Origin: an uncultured Clostridia bacterium
Lineage (GTDB): Bacteria > Bacillota > Clostridia > Oscillospirales > Acutalibacteraceae
Length of the DNA stretch: 14,097 nucleotides
Reading direction: 5' to 3'
Assembly (NCBI GenBank): GCA_937916395.1
Contig: CALFTN010000090.1
Span: 1-14,097 of the forward strand
This document shows positions 6,722 through 13,895 of this stretch, one piece after another. Numbering within the stretch: the stretch's first letter is position 1; each line of letters starts with the position of its first letter. A program made the translations under genes and the position numbers. Under the pieces are notes generated by a model. That model was not told the DNA's origin. It searched no databases and was given only the letters and a program-made list of their open reading frames with translations.

Positions 6722-7836
6722 TGGAATATGTATCATTAGAAAAAGTTTGTGATATTTTAGATAGTCAGAGAATTCCAATTACAGCTTCCGAACGCAAAAA
6801 AGGAATGTACCCTTATTTTGGTGCAAATGGAATTCAAGATTATGTTGCAGATTTTATATTTGATGATGAATTGGTTTTGCTTGCCGAAGACGGTGGTAAC
6901 TTTGGCTTGAAAGATAGACCTATTGCTTATCGTGTGTCAGGAAAATGTTGGGTTAATAATCATGCTCATGTGCTCAAACCTAAAGAGTGTATTGATGTTG
7001 ATTATCTGTGCTACTCACTTATGTTTTATGATACAACTGGAATTGTAAATGGTGCCACAAGACAAAAATTAACACAAACGGCAATGAGGCAAATGACCAT
7101 TCCGTTGGTTTCACTGGATGAGCAGAAAGATATTGTTCTCAAATTAAATAAAGTCGAGTGCTTGATATCGCAAAGGAAACAACAACTTTCAAAATTTGAT
7201 GAACTTGTCAAAGCTAGATTTGTCGAGATGTTTGGTAATATTCTTTGCGATAATAATTTACCATTAGTACAACTTAAAGAACTCGCAGATGTAGGTTCAA
7301 GTAAAAGAATATATGCAAATGAATATGTTGAGTCAGGCGTTCCATTTTATCGCAGTAAAGAGATAAGAGAATTAGGAACTGGACTAAAACCTTCCGTTGA
7401 ATTGTTTATTAAGCAAGAGCATTATGATGTAATAAAAGCAAAATATGGAGTGCCGAAAAAAGGTGATATTCTTATTGCTGCAATCGGTGCTACGATAGGC
7501 TATTCGTGGATTGTGGATAATGATAAACCATTTTATTATAAAGACGGAAACTTGATTATTCTTTCAACAAAGGATAACGTGAATCCTATTTTTCTTAATC
7601 ATGCAATGGGAATTCTTATTGGAGATTTTAAGAATAAAGGTGTCGCAGGGAGTGCACAACTTGCTCTAACTATTGAGAAACTTCAGAAAATGATGGTTGT
7701 CAATCCAAGTATCAACTCTCAAAACCAATTTGCAGACTTCGTCAAACAAATCGAAAAATCAAAATTGTCAATACAACAAAGTCTCGAAAAACTCGAAACA
7801 CTAAAAAAATCATTAATGCAACAATATTTTGGGTGA
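6718..7836 (+). CDS. hsdS: Type I restriction-modification specificity subunit HsdS
   Basis: A 372-aa protein with the two-repeat layout of HsdS. Target recognition domain 1 spans about 1-125 (L-A-E-D-G-G-N-F-G and G-A-T-R-Q-K-L-T are typical). A central conserved helix at 127-172 reads L-D-E-Q-K-D-I-V, then the Q-R-K-Q-Q-L-S-K-F-D-E-L-V stretch. Target recognition domain 2 spans about 180-325 (L-I-A-A-I-G-A-T-I-G-Y near 260), and a second conserved helix covers 330-372, ending in S-L-M-Q-Q-Y-F-G. The two domains each recognise half of a bipartite DNA site, and the helices act as a ruler and bind HsdM. It is a little short for the family but complete. The ATG at 6718 overlaps the previous stop as ATGA; the ATG at 6721 is equally possible and lies better relative to AAAGGGG (6707-6713). 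No repeats suggesting phase-variable recombination are present, and no second hsdS copy lies in the window. Confidence 0.95.
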   Translation: MMEYVSLEKVCDILDSQRIPITASERKKGMYPYFGANGIQDYVADFIFDDELVLLAEDGGNFGLKDRPIAYRVSGKCWVNNHAHVLKPKECIDVDYLCYSLMFYDTTGIVNGATRQKLTQTAMRQMTIPLVSLDEQKDIVLKLNKVECLISQRKQQLSKFDELVKARFVEMFGNILCDNNLPLVQLKELADVGSSKRIYANEYVESGVPFYRSKEIRELGTGLKPSVELFIKQEHYDVIKAKYGVPKKGDILIAAIGATIGYSWIVDNDKPFYYKDGNLIILSTKDNVNPIFLNHAMGILIGDFKNKGVAGSAQLALTIEKLQKMMVVNPSINSQNQFADFVKQIEKSKLSIQQSLEKLETLKKSLMQQYFG

Positions 7837-7847
7837 GGTGATTGTTT

Positions 7848-8273
7848 GTGAATTGGGATGCTATTTCCGCAGTTGGAACAATTTTGGCTGCTGTTGTAGG
7901 TGTTGCAGGTATCTGGTTGAACTTCTGGGATAAAACAAAGAAGTTGAATACCAATTTTGAAACGGTTCCAAGTTTCAAAATTTACCTGTCTAATAATTCA
8001 CTAAGAACGATAGTAATAACAAAAATGATGTGCTCTGCAAACACACATATATTCTATTTAGAATACTTTGAGGGACTGAAAGAATTAAGTTTACCGCCAT
8101 CAACAACTCGAAGTATTGATATAATAAAGCAAGATATATACAATGCTTATTGTAAAAATAAAATATGTGCTTTCTGTCCTCAAAAAGAAAAAGTGAAAAT
8201 TATACTTTATGATAACTACGGCAGAAAGTATACTATAAAAACAGAATTAAGTATTTCTGCTTTTGAAGAATAG
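7848..8273 (+). CDS. Single-pass membrane-anchored protein of unknown function
   Basis: A 141-aa protein. A hydrophobic helix at about 5-26 (A-I-S-A-V-G-T-I-L-A-A-V-V-G-V-A-G) is followed by basic residues (K-T-K-K), which points to an N-out anchor with a cytoplasmic body of about 110 residues. The body looks beta-rich (F-K-I-Y-L-S-N-N-S-L-R-T-I-V-I-T-K; K-V-K-I-I-L-Y-D-N-Y-G-R-K-Y-T-I) and has a C-x-x-x-x-C-A-F-C cluster near residues 102-112. The pattern is compatible with an Ig-like or small sensor fold, but I do not recognise the family. The GTG at 7848 is preferred over the TTG at 7842 because GAGGTG (7835-7840) sits 7 nt before it, the same spacing as at the permease gene. The RBS overlaps the hsdS stop, so it is coupled to hsdS. 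Confidence 0.8.
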   Translation: MNWDAISAVGTILAAVVGVAGIWLNFWDKTKKLNTNFETVPSFKIYLSNNSLRTIVITKMMCSANTHIFYLEYFEGLKELSLPPSTTRSIDIIKQDIYNAYCKNKICAFCPQKEKVKIILYDNYGRKYTIKTELSISAFEE

Positions 8274-8374
8274 TATTTGACATTTACGATTTGCTTTGTT
8301 AACGCTATTAGTTAAAAAGTAAAATAATAAAAAAATTAATATAACAGCTTTTTTTGAAAAGGAGGAGATTTATA

Positions 8375-8749
8375 ATGAATTATGGAAATTCAAATTTAAA
8401 GTTTGATTTTGTCAATCAAGATAGAGCTATAATTTCACGAGATTATTCGATGGCTGATTGGAAATATGAAAAAATCAAGGAAGAAATAAATGAATTTCAA
8501 GCAAAATTATCAAATGATGTTGATGTTTGTGTAGCGTTAGCTTCATTTGGAACAAGTATGATTATGCAAGTTACAGATATTGGATACCAAAATCCAGATA
8601 TTTTATATTTTTATGGTTACATAAATGGAAATCAAACGCAACTGATTCAACATGTATCACAGCTAAATTTTGTCTTGATGGCAGTAAAAAAAGAAGAACC
8701 TGACAGACCACCAAGAAGGATTGGGTTTGCAGTTGAAGATGAAGATTAA
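8375..8749 (+). CDS. Small soluble protein, DUF6173-like
   Basis: A 124-aa soluble protein with no membrane segment. Its middle and end (V-T-D-I-G-Y-Q-N-P-D-I-L-Y-F-Y-G, then Q-L-I-Q-H-V-S-Q-L-N and R-R-I-G-F) recall the DUF6173 family, whose function is not known to me; the assignment is from memory of the C-terminal R-R-I-G-F pattern. The start at 8375 follows a very strong RBS (AAAGGAGG 8358-8365) by 9 nt; an in-frame TTG at 8354 lies upstream of that RBS and is not used. A 101-nt gap separates it from the preceding gene, the largest gap in the operon. High expression relative to its neighbours is possible given the RBS. Confidence 0.78.
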   Translation: MNYGNSNLKFDFVNQDRAIISRDYSMADWKYEKIKEEINEFQAKLSNDVDVCVALASFGTSMIMQVTDIGYQNPDILYFYGYINGNQTQLIQHVSQLNFVLMAVKKEEPDRPPRRIGFAVEDED

Positions 8750-8766
8750 AATAGGTGGACTGAAAA

Positions 8767-9576
8767 ATGGAATTTCCAAAACAATTAAAAGATATAGTTT
8801 ATAACTTATTACAAGAACCTACACTTGATAAATTTAGAGAATTTCTTCGTAGTCAAACAGGAGAGCACAATTCTATTGATTTTAAGGGTCAATGGATTGA
8901 AGATGCTGCTTTGGCAAAAGAAATACTGGCTATGGCAAACACTTACGGTGGAATTGTTGTATTTGGTGTAGCAGAAAATGATGATAAAAGTATCCGAATT
9001 GACGGGTTGGCAAAAATAAAAGATAAAGCGGTTGTTTCCAACGGAATAAAGAAATTTTTATCATCAAACTTGAAGTACGAGATTTATGATTTTTCCTATA
9101 CTACATCTGAGTACGAGACATTAAACGGTAAACATTTTCAAATGCTTGTCGTAGAAGATACTCCTGAGTATATCCCATTTTTAGCAAAAAAAGAAAGTGG
9201 CACACTCAAACAGAATATGATATATATTCGTCGTGGAACTTCCTGCGAAATTGCTAACGAAGAAGAACTTCAAAGCATACTAAACAGACGAATGAATTAT
9301 TTACATCCTATAAATGGAGAGCCACTCCAATTAGATGAGCATTTAGTTCAATTGAAAATACTTTATGAAAAAATTGATAAAAATCATGTGTATTATAAAA
9401 GAGGGGCTTTTTCTGGATTAAATGTACTTTTGAGTCCACTTGCAGAATTGATTTCCAAAGGAGAAAAAGTGGTTGAACCTAATCCCTTTTATCCAGATGA
9501 AAGCTACGAAGAGTTTGTATCGAGAATGATTGTTGAGAAAAAGAAAAAGATTGAACGTGTGCTTGATCTGTATTGA
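8767..9576 (+). CDS. AlbA_2 / Schlafen-type domain protein
   Basis: A 269-aa protein whose residues 20-170 match the AlbA_2 (SLFN-type) fold. The marker E-H-N-S-I-D-F-K (33-40) is followed by the helix A-K-E-I-L-A-M-A-N-T-Y-G-G and the strand I-V-V-F-G-V-A-E-N. The domain closes with Y-I-R-R-G-T-S (153-159). This domain occurs in ATP-binding putative regulators and in Schlafen-type nucleases, and is frequent in defence islands. The C-terminal 100 residues are helical and charged (K-K-K-K near the end) and I do not recognise them as the helix-turn-helix found in many longer AlbA_2 regulators, so it is a short version. RBS AGGTGG (8753-8758) lies 8 nt before the ATG; 17 nt separate it from the previous gene. 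Plausible roles are nucleic-acid sensing or RNA cleavage in the accessory defence module, which is inference. Confidence 0.85.
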   Translation: MEFPKQLKDIVYNLLQEPTLDKFREFLRSQTGEHNSIDFKGQWIEDAALAKEILAMANTYGGIVVFGVAENDDKSIRIDGLAKIKDKAVVSNGIKKFLSSNLKYEIYDFSYTTSEYETLNGKHFQMLVVEDTPEYIPFLAKKESGTLKQNMIYIRRGTSCEIANEEELQSILNRRMNYLHPINGEPLQLDEHLVQLKILYEKIDKNHVYYKRGAFSGLNVLLSPLAELISKGEKVVEPNPFYPDESYEEFVSRMIVEKKKKIERVLDLY

Positions 9577-9625
9577 AATTCAAGTAATCATAATAGAAAA
9601 AACTAAATTGAAATGAGGGTTAGAT

Positions 9626-9823
9626 ATGTCAGAAGGTATTATAGTTGCAATAATAGGTGGTATAGCTGGTATATTATCTGCAATAATTGCAGGTGTATTT
9701 TCTTTGATTAAAAGAAAAAAAGAAACTAAAAATATTATAAATATAAAACAAAAACAAGGGATTGCTAATAAAGGAACACAGATAGGTGTTCAAAACAACA
9801 TAAACAACAATAATGCAAATTAA
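9626..9823 (+). CDS. 65-aa single-pass membrane peptide with C-terminal RHIM-like motif
   Basis: One hydrophobic helix (about 5-28, Gly/Ala/Ile-rich, with G-G-I-A-G packing motifs) is followed by K-R-K-K, then a polar tail. The tail contains Q-K-Q-x-x-x-N-x-G-T-Q-I-G-V-Q-N-N-I-N (42-60) and ends in an Asn tract. The core Q-I-G-V-Q-N-N-I (52-59) fits the RHIM-type amyloid consensus Q-I/V-G-x-x-N-x-hydrophobic. The next gene has the same segment at its N-terminus (12 of 19 identical). This layout, a membrane helix plus a short amyloid-type motif with a partner copy on an adjacent soluble protein, is what one expects for a membrane-disrupting effector triggered by templated assembly. The RBS is GAGGGT (9615-9620). 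It is small, but the context and the shared motif support a real gene. The function is inferred, not shown. Confidence 0.8.
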   Translation: MSEGIIVAIIGGIAGILSAIIAGVFSLIKRKKETKNIINIKQKQGIANKGTQIGVQNNINNNNAN

Positions 9824-9847
9824 TGATTACTGTTAGGAGAATATAGA

Positions 9848-10642
9848 ATGAGTAATGATTTAGTAATAGAACAAAAACAAAGTTTAGGGAATACAGGAAC
9901 TCAAATTGGTCAACAGAATGTATATAATGGGCTGACACCTGAAGAAGCAAGTCAACTTTCTATTAATTTGTTTATGAATAATTTTCCAAAACTACAAGAG
10001 CAAGCAATGGAAAAAGTTGAGAAGTTAGTAAAAGAGTTTTGTAATACAACTGTAAAAAAACTGGTTGAAGCACAAGTTAATGATTTTTCTGAGTTTACAA
10101 CACCAGATATGCAATATGTTTTGGTAGAAGCACAAACCAATTATGCACGCTTTGGTAATGAAAAATTATTATCACTGCTGAGTGATTTGGTCGTTCATAG
10201 AGTTGTATCAAACAATGATGAATATTTTAAAATTGTTTTAGATAAAGCCATTTCGGTTGTCCCAAATCTGACACAAGGACAACTTGATGCATTAACGCTT
10301 TTGTTTTATTATAAAAAAGTGATGTTTAAAAAGATTAAAAACTTGAAAGATGTACAGGAACATTTTGAGAAATCAAGCAGTATTTTTAACCCATGTGGTA
10401 ACGGTGGTTATTCTCTATTGAATTCTCTGGGATGTCTCGACTTGGATTTGGGCGAAGTTTGCGAACGAGTGGCGACAACATATACGTTAAATAAGGCTGA
10501 TGTTGAAAATGTTTGTCCATTAAGTATCAAGGATTTGCATTGTGATTATTCACCATCACATGTTGGAATTATTATTGCGATTATTAATTCAAACAATAAA
10601 ACCAATTATGAATTTGATCCACAGAAATGGATTCGTAACTAA
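9848..10642 (+). CDS. LPO_1073/Vpar_1526-like protein with N-terminal RHIM-like motif
   Basis: A 264-aa soluble protein. Residues 1-28 are a flexible segment with Q-K-Q-S-L-G-N-T-G-T-Q-I-G-Q-Q-N-V-Y-N (9-27), the partner of the motif in the preceding membrane peptide. From residue 29 (L-T-P-E-E-A-S-Q-L-S-I-N-L-F-M-N-N-F-P-K-L) a helical domain begins, whose organisation (short Q/N-G motif, then L-T-x-x-E/D-A, then helices with N-F-x-x-L) resembles proteins called LPO_1073/Vpar_1526 family. Its biochemical function is not known to me. The rest (about 100-264) is all-helical with no evident catalytic motif. RBS TTAGGAGA (9833-9840) lies 7 nt before the ATG; 24 nt separate it from the preceding gene. 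The adjacent position and shared motif suggest that the two proteins assemble together, with this one as sensor or nucleator. The family name is from recollection. Confidence 0.82.
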   Translation: MSNDLVIEQKQSLGNTGTQIGQQNVYNGLTPEEASQLSINLFMNNFPKLQEQAMEKVEKLVKEFCNTTVKKLVEAQVNDFSEFTTPDMQYVLVEAQTNYARFGNEKLLSLLSDLVVHRVVSNNDEYFKIVLDKAISVVPNLTQGQLDALTLLFYYKKVMFKKIKNLKDVQEHFEKSSSIFNPCGNGGYSLLNSLGCLDLDLGEVCERVATTYTLNKADVENVCPLSIKDLHCDYSPSHVGIIIAIINSNNKTNYEFDPQKWIRN

Positions 10643-10656
10643 GGAGCATAATATGT

Positions 10657-13600
10657 ATGACCAACTTTGATTTCATTTCAACTGAAAATGAATATAGTGC
10701 AATACATAATGCCTGTGTTTTAGCTGAAAATGCTAAAGCACCAGTTGATATTGCTATAAATTGTCGTGCTGCACTCTGGGAAATTATAAAACTTATTTAT
10801 AAAAAGCATAATGTTAAAATGCTTGAAAATGCAACATTACTTGAGCTTATAGATAATAAAACTGTAATCGATTTTGTTAATAACAGTGAGCTTATAGAGT
10901 CTGTTCATTTTATTCGTAAGCTTGGAATGAATGCAGAGCACGACAAAAATATTAAAAAGAAATATGCACTTCTGGCGTTATCAAATCTTGCGCTTTTCTG
11001 TCGTTTTGTTTATGTAAAGTTTGAAAAACCAGCAGAAACAACTGAGTTTGTAATGCCTGCTTATATGAGCGAGGCAGAAACACGCAGAATTTATATTGAT
11101 TCATATTTGTCAGAGGTTGGTTGGGAAGTTATTAAGCCTAATTCTGTTACTGTTTTACCAGACGGAACAGAGGTTACAAGCGGAATTGTAATGCCAGACA
11201 AGGCTTGCTGTGAAATTCCTGTAAAAGATATGCCTAACGCTTCTGGTATTGGTTTTTGTGATTATGTGCTTTATGGTAAAGATGGTAAACCTCTTGCAAT
11301 TATTGAAGCAAAAAAGACAAGTGTTGAGGCACTTGTTGCTGTTGAGCAAGTTAAAACTTATGGCGAGTGTATGAAAAAGCAATATGGTTATGTTCCTGTG
11401 CTTTATTACACTAATGGTTACGAAATTTACATAATAGATGGTTTATATCCATCTCGTAAAGTTATGGCTTTTCACACTGCAGAAGAGCTTCAATATATGC
11501 TTCAGAAGCGCGAAAGAAAAGATATAACAGATTTACAGATTCGTGACGATATTTCAGGCAGACCATATCAGAAAATGGCTATAACAAATATTTGTGAACG
11601 CTTTAATAATCTTCATCGTCGTGGTCTTATTGTTATGGCAACCGGTACTGGTAAAACAAGAGTTTCAATTTCACTTGTTGAAATTCTTGCCCGTAATAAA
11701 TGGATTAAAAATGTTTTGTTTTTAGCAGACCGTACAAGCCTTGTTTCTCAGGCATTTGGTAATTTCCAGAAGATTTTAAAAGATATGAGTTACTGTGTAC
11801 TTTCTGACAAAAAACTTGCTAACGAGCCTAATGCACGTATAACTTTTTCAACTCACCAGACAATGATAAATTATATTGATGCTGAAAACAAAGAATTTTC
11901 ATCAGCTCATTTTGACCTTATTATTGTTGACGAAGCACACCGTTCTGTGTTTAATAAATATGGTTCAATCTTTAATTATTTCGACTGTTTACTTGTTGGT
12001 CTTACTGCAACGCCAAAAGATGAAGTTGACGCTAACACTTATCAGCTTTTTAACTGTGAAAATGGTGAACCTAACTTCTCATATTCGCTCGAAGAGGGTG
12101 TAAAAGACCATTATCTTGTTCCATACAAGGTCGAAAGCAGAACTACCAAATTATTAAGTCTGGGTGTAAAATATAGCGATTTAACCAAAGATGATAAAGA
12201 AAAAGTTGAAACTGTTTTTGTTGATGAAGTAGAGCCTGATTTTGTTATACCAAAAGAAACACTATTCAAAATTTTCTATAATGTTGACACTTGTAAACGC
12301 GTTTTAGATGAACTTATGAATATGGGCTTAAAGGTAGATTATGGGCAGAAAATAGGTAAAACAATTATTTTTGCTTATAACCACAAGCATGCTGCCCTCA
12401 TAGTTGATGTATTTAAAAAACTTTACCCACAATATGGTAATGATTATTGCCAACTTATAGATAATCAGGTTAAAGGTGCAGGCGAACTTATAAGGAAATT
12501 TGAAACAGAGGACAACTTCCGTATAGCAGTTTCCGTTGATATGCTTGACACTGGTATAGATGTTCCGAGTGTTCTTAACCTTGTATTTTTCAAGCCTGTA
12601 AAATCAAAAATTAAGTTTGTTCAGATGATTGGTCGTGGCACTCGTCTTTGTGAAGGTCTTATTGATGGTAAAGACAAAGATCACTTCTTGATTTTTGATT
12701 ATTGTGGTAACTTTGAATATTTTAATCTTAACGTTGATGGAGCTGAAAATGTTAACTCAAAATCAATAACTCAGAGATTATTTGATTTAAAACTTAATTT
12801 ATTGGTTGAGCTTCAGAAAATTGAACATCAGAATGACACAGAGCACAAGGCTTTTTATGATAAATTAAAGCCTGAGCTTTTCAATAAAGTGTGTGAAATC
12901 AAGAAAAATTCTTCTCGTATTTCTGTAAGAAGCGAAATGGCTTATGTCGATAAATATTGTGATGAAGAACGCTGGCAAGCGATTTCTATTCTTGATGCAA
13001 AAGAAATGGAACTTCACATTTCAAAGCTTATTGATAGTGATATTAATGAAGATAAAAAAGCATTAGCGTTTGATGTAAAAATGTTCAACATTGAGCTTTC
13101 GGTTTTAGCTAACGGAAATATAAACGAAGCTCTACAATCTGTAGGGCAGGTGAGAAAGGCTGCAAGAATACTTCTTGACCATTCAACAACTGAGGGCGTA
13201 AAAGAAAAGGCTGAAACACTTCAATTGCTCGCAGGAACTGAGTTCTGGGAAAATATTCCAAAGGTGAGTAAACTCGAAAAATGTCGTGAAGAAATTCGTG
13301 ACCTTATGAAATATATTGATAATAAAATCGACCCTATAAATATTGATACACCAGACGAGGTTATGCAAGGCAATTTCAAGGGCGAAACTTTGATGGATAT
13401 TAGGACTTATAAAGAAAAGGTTGTTGATTACCTTGCGAAAAACACAGATAATAAAACAATATTGAAAATCCGCAATCTTGAACCTATTAATTCTGACGAT
13501 TTAAAAGAGCTTGAAAGAATTTTGTGGGAAGAACTCGGCACAAAAGAAGAGTATGAAAAGGCTACCGATATCGATAATCTTGCAGCTTTCATCCGTTCTA

Positions 13601-13854
13601 TTGTTGGTATCGCTCAGGATGTAATAAACGAAAAATTCGGCAAGTTCCTGAATGATAATGTTCTTAACTCACAGCAACAGGAATTTATTAAAGCTATAAT
13701 CGATTATGTTCGTGAAAATGGCGATATAGAGAAAAAAGATTTGCTCGAAAAATCACCATTTGATAATTATGATTTTTTAACCCTTTTCGGAACCAACATC
13801 CCAATCCTCACAGAAATCGTAAACACTATGCACAACACCATCACCGCGGCATAA
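10657..13854 (+). CDS. hsdR: Type I restriction enzyme HsdR (EcoEI type) with N-terminal DUF4145
   Basis: A 1065-aa restriction and translocation subunit. Order: a DUF4145 domain (about 10-115; A-I-N-C-R-A-A-L-W-E-I-I-K-L and L-G-M-N-A-E-H-D); the HsdR_N endonuclease with D202 and E217-A-K219 as the PD-(D/E)xK residues; and an SF2 helicase with Walker A A-T-G-T-G-K-T (328-334), D-E-A-H (425-428), T-A-T-P (450-453), D-T-G-I-D (631-635) and Q-M-I-G-R-G-T-R (656-663). The C-terminal EcoEI_R_C-type helical domain covers roughly 880-1060. All catalytic motifs are intact, so the gene should be functional. It uses ATP to translocate DNA and cuts unmodified DNA far from the target. The ATG at 10657 is preceded by AAGGAG (10641-10646); an overlapping ATG at 10653 hits a stop after five codons. 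Unusually for the system, it is separated from hsdS by five accessory genes (7848-10642). Confidence 0.97.
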   Translation: MTNFDFISTENEYSAIHNACVLAENAKAPVDIAINCRAALWEIIKLIYKKHNVKMLENATLLELIDNKTVIDFVNNSELIESVHFIRKLGMNAEHDKNIKKKYALLALSNLALFCRFVYVKFEKPAETTEFVMPAYMSEAETRRIYIDSYLSEVGWEVIKPNSVTVLPDGTEVTSGIVMPDKACCEIPVKDMPNASGIGFCDYVLYGKDGKPLAIIEAKKTSVEALVAVEQVKTYGECMKKQYGYVPVLYYTNGYEIYIIDGLYPSRKVMAFHTAEELQYMLQKRERKDITDLQIRDDISGRPYQKMAITNICERFNNLHRRGLIVMATGTGKTRVSISLVEILARNKWIKNVLFLADRTSLVSQAFGNFQKILKDMSYCVLSDKKLANEPNARITFSTHQTMINYIDAENKEFSSAHFDLIIVDEAHRSVFNKYGSIFNYFDCLLVGLTATPKDEVDANTYQLFNCENGEPNFSYSLEEGVKDHYLVPYKVESRTTKLLSLGVKYSDLTKDDKEKVETVFVDEVEPDFVIPKETLFKIFYNVDTCKRVLDELMNMGLKVDYGQKIGKTIIFAYNHKHAALIVDVFKKLYPQYGNDYCQLIDNQVKGAGELIRKFETEDNFRIAVSVDMLDTGIDVPSVLNLVFFKPVKSKIKFVQMIGRGTRLCEGLIDGKDKDHFLIFDYCGNFEYFNLNVDGAENVNSKSITQRLFDLKLNLLVELQKIEHQNDTEHKAFYDKLKPELFNKVCEIKKNSSRISVRSEMAYVDKYCDEERWQAISILDAKEMELHISKLIDSDINEDKKALAFDVKMFNIELSVLANGNINEALQSVGQVRKAARILLDHSTTEGVKEKAETLQLLAGTEFWENIPKVSKLEKCREEIRDLMKYIDNKIDPINIDTPDEVMQGNFKGETLMDIRTYKEKVVDYLAKNTDNKTILKIRNLEPINSDDLKELERILWEELGTKEEYEKATDIDNLAAFIRSIVGIAQDVINEKFGKFLNDNVLNSQQQEFIKAIIDYVRENGDIEKKDLLEKSPFDNYDFLTLFGTNIPILTEIVNTMHNTITAA

Positions 13855-13860
13855 AACCAC

Positions 13861-13891
13861 ACCACCCACCAAATTTGGTGGGTGGTATTTT
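13861..13891. terminator. Bidirectional intrinsic terminator at the end of the hsd operon
   Basis: A perfect 26-nt palindrome (13861-13886; arms ACCACCCACCAAA and TTTGGTGGGTGGT) followed by ATTTT. The reverse strand also ends in a short T-run (complement of 13853-13856), so it can serve the convergent gene at 13896-14097. It begins 7 nt after the hsdR stop codon. Confidence 0.88.
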
Positions 13892-13895
13892 AATG

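Noticed and set aside
8277..8315. TTGACA (8277-8282) and a TTAAC/GTTAA dyad (8299-8315) before the DUF6173-like gene
   Set aside because: No -10 hexamer lies at an acceptable spacing, and the 5-bp dyad is too short in AT-rich DNA to support an internal promoter or operator.
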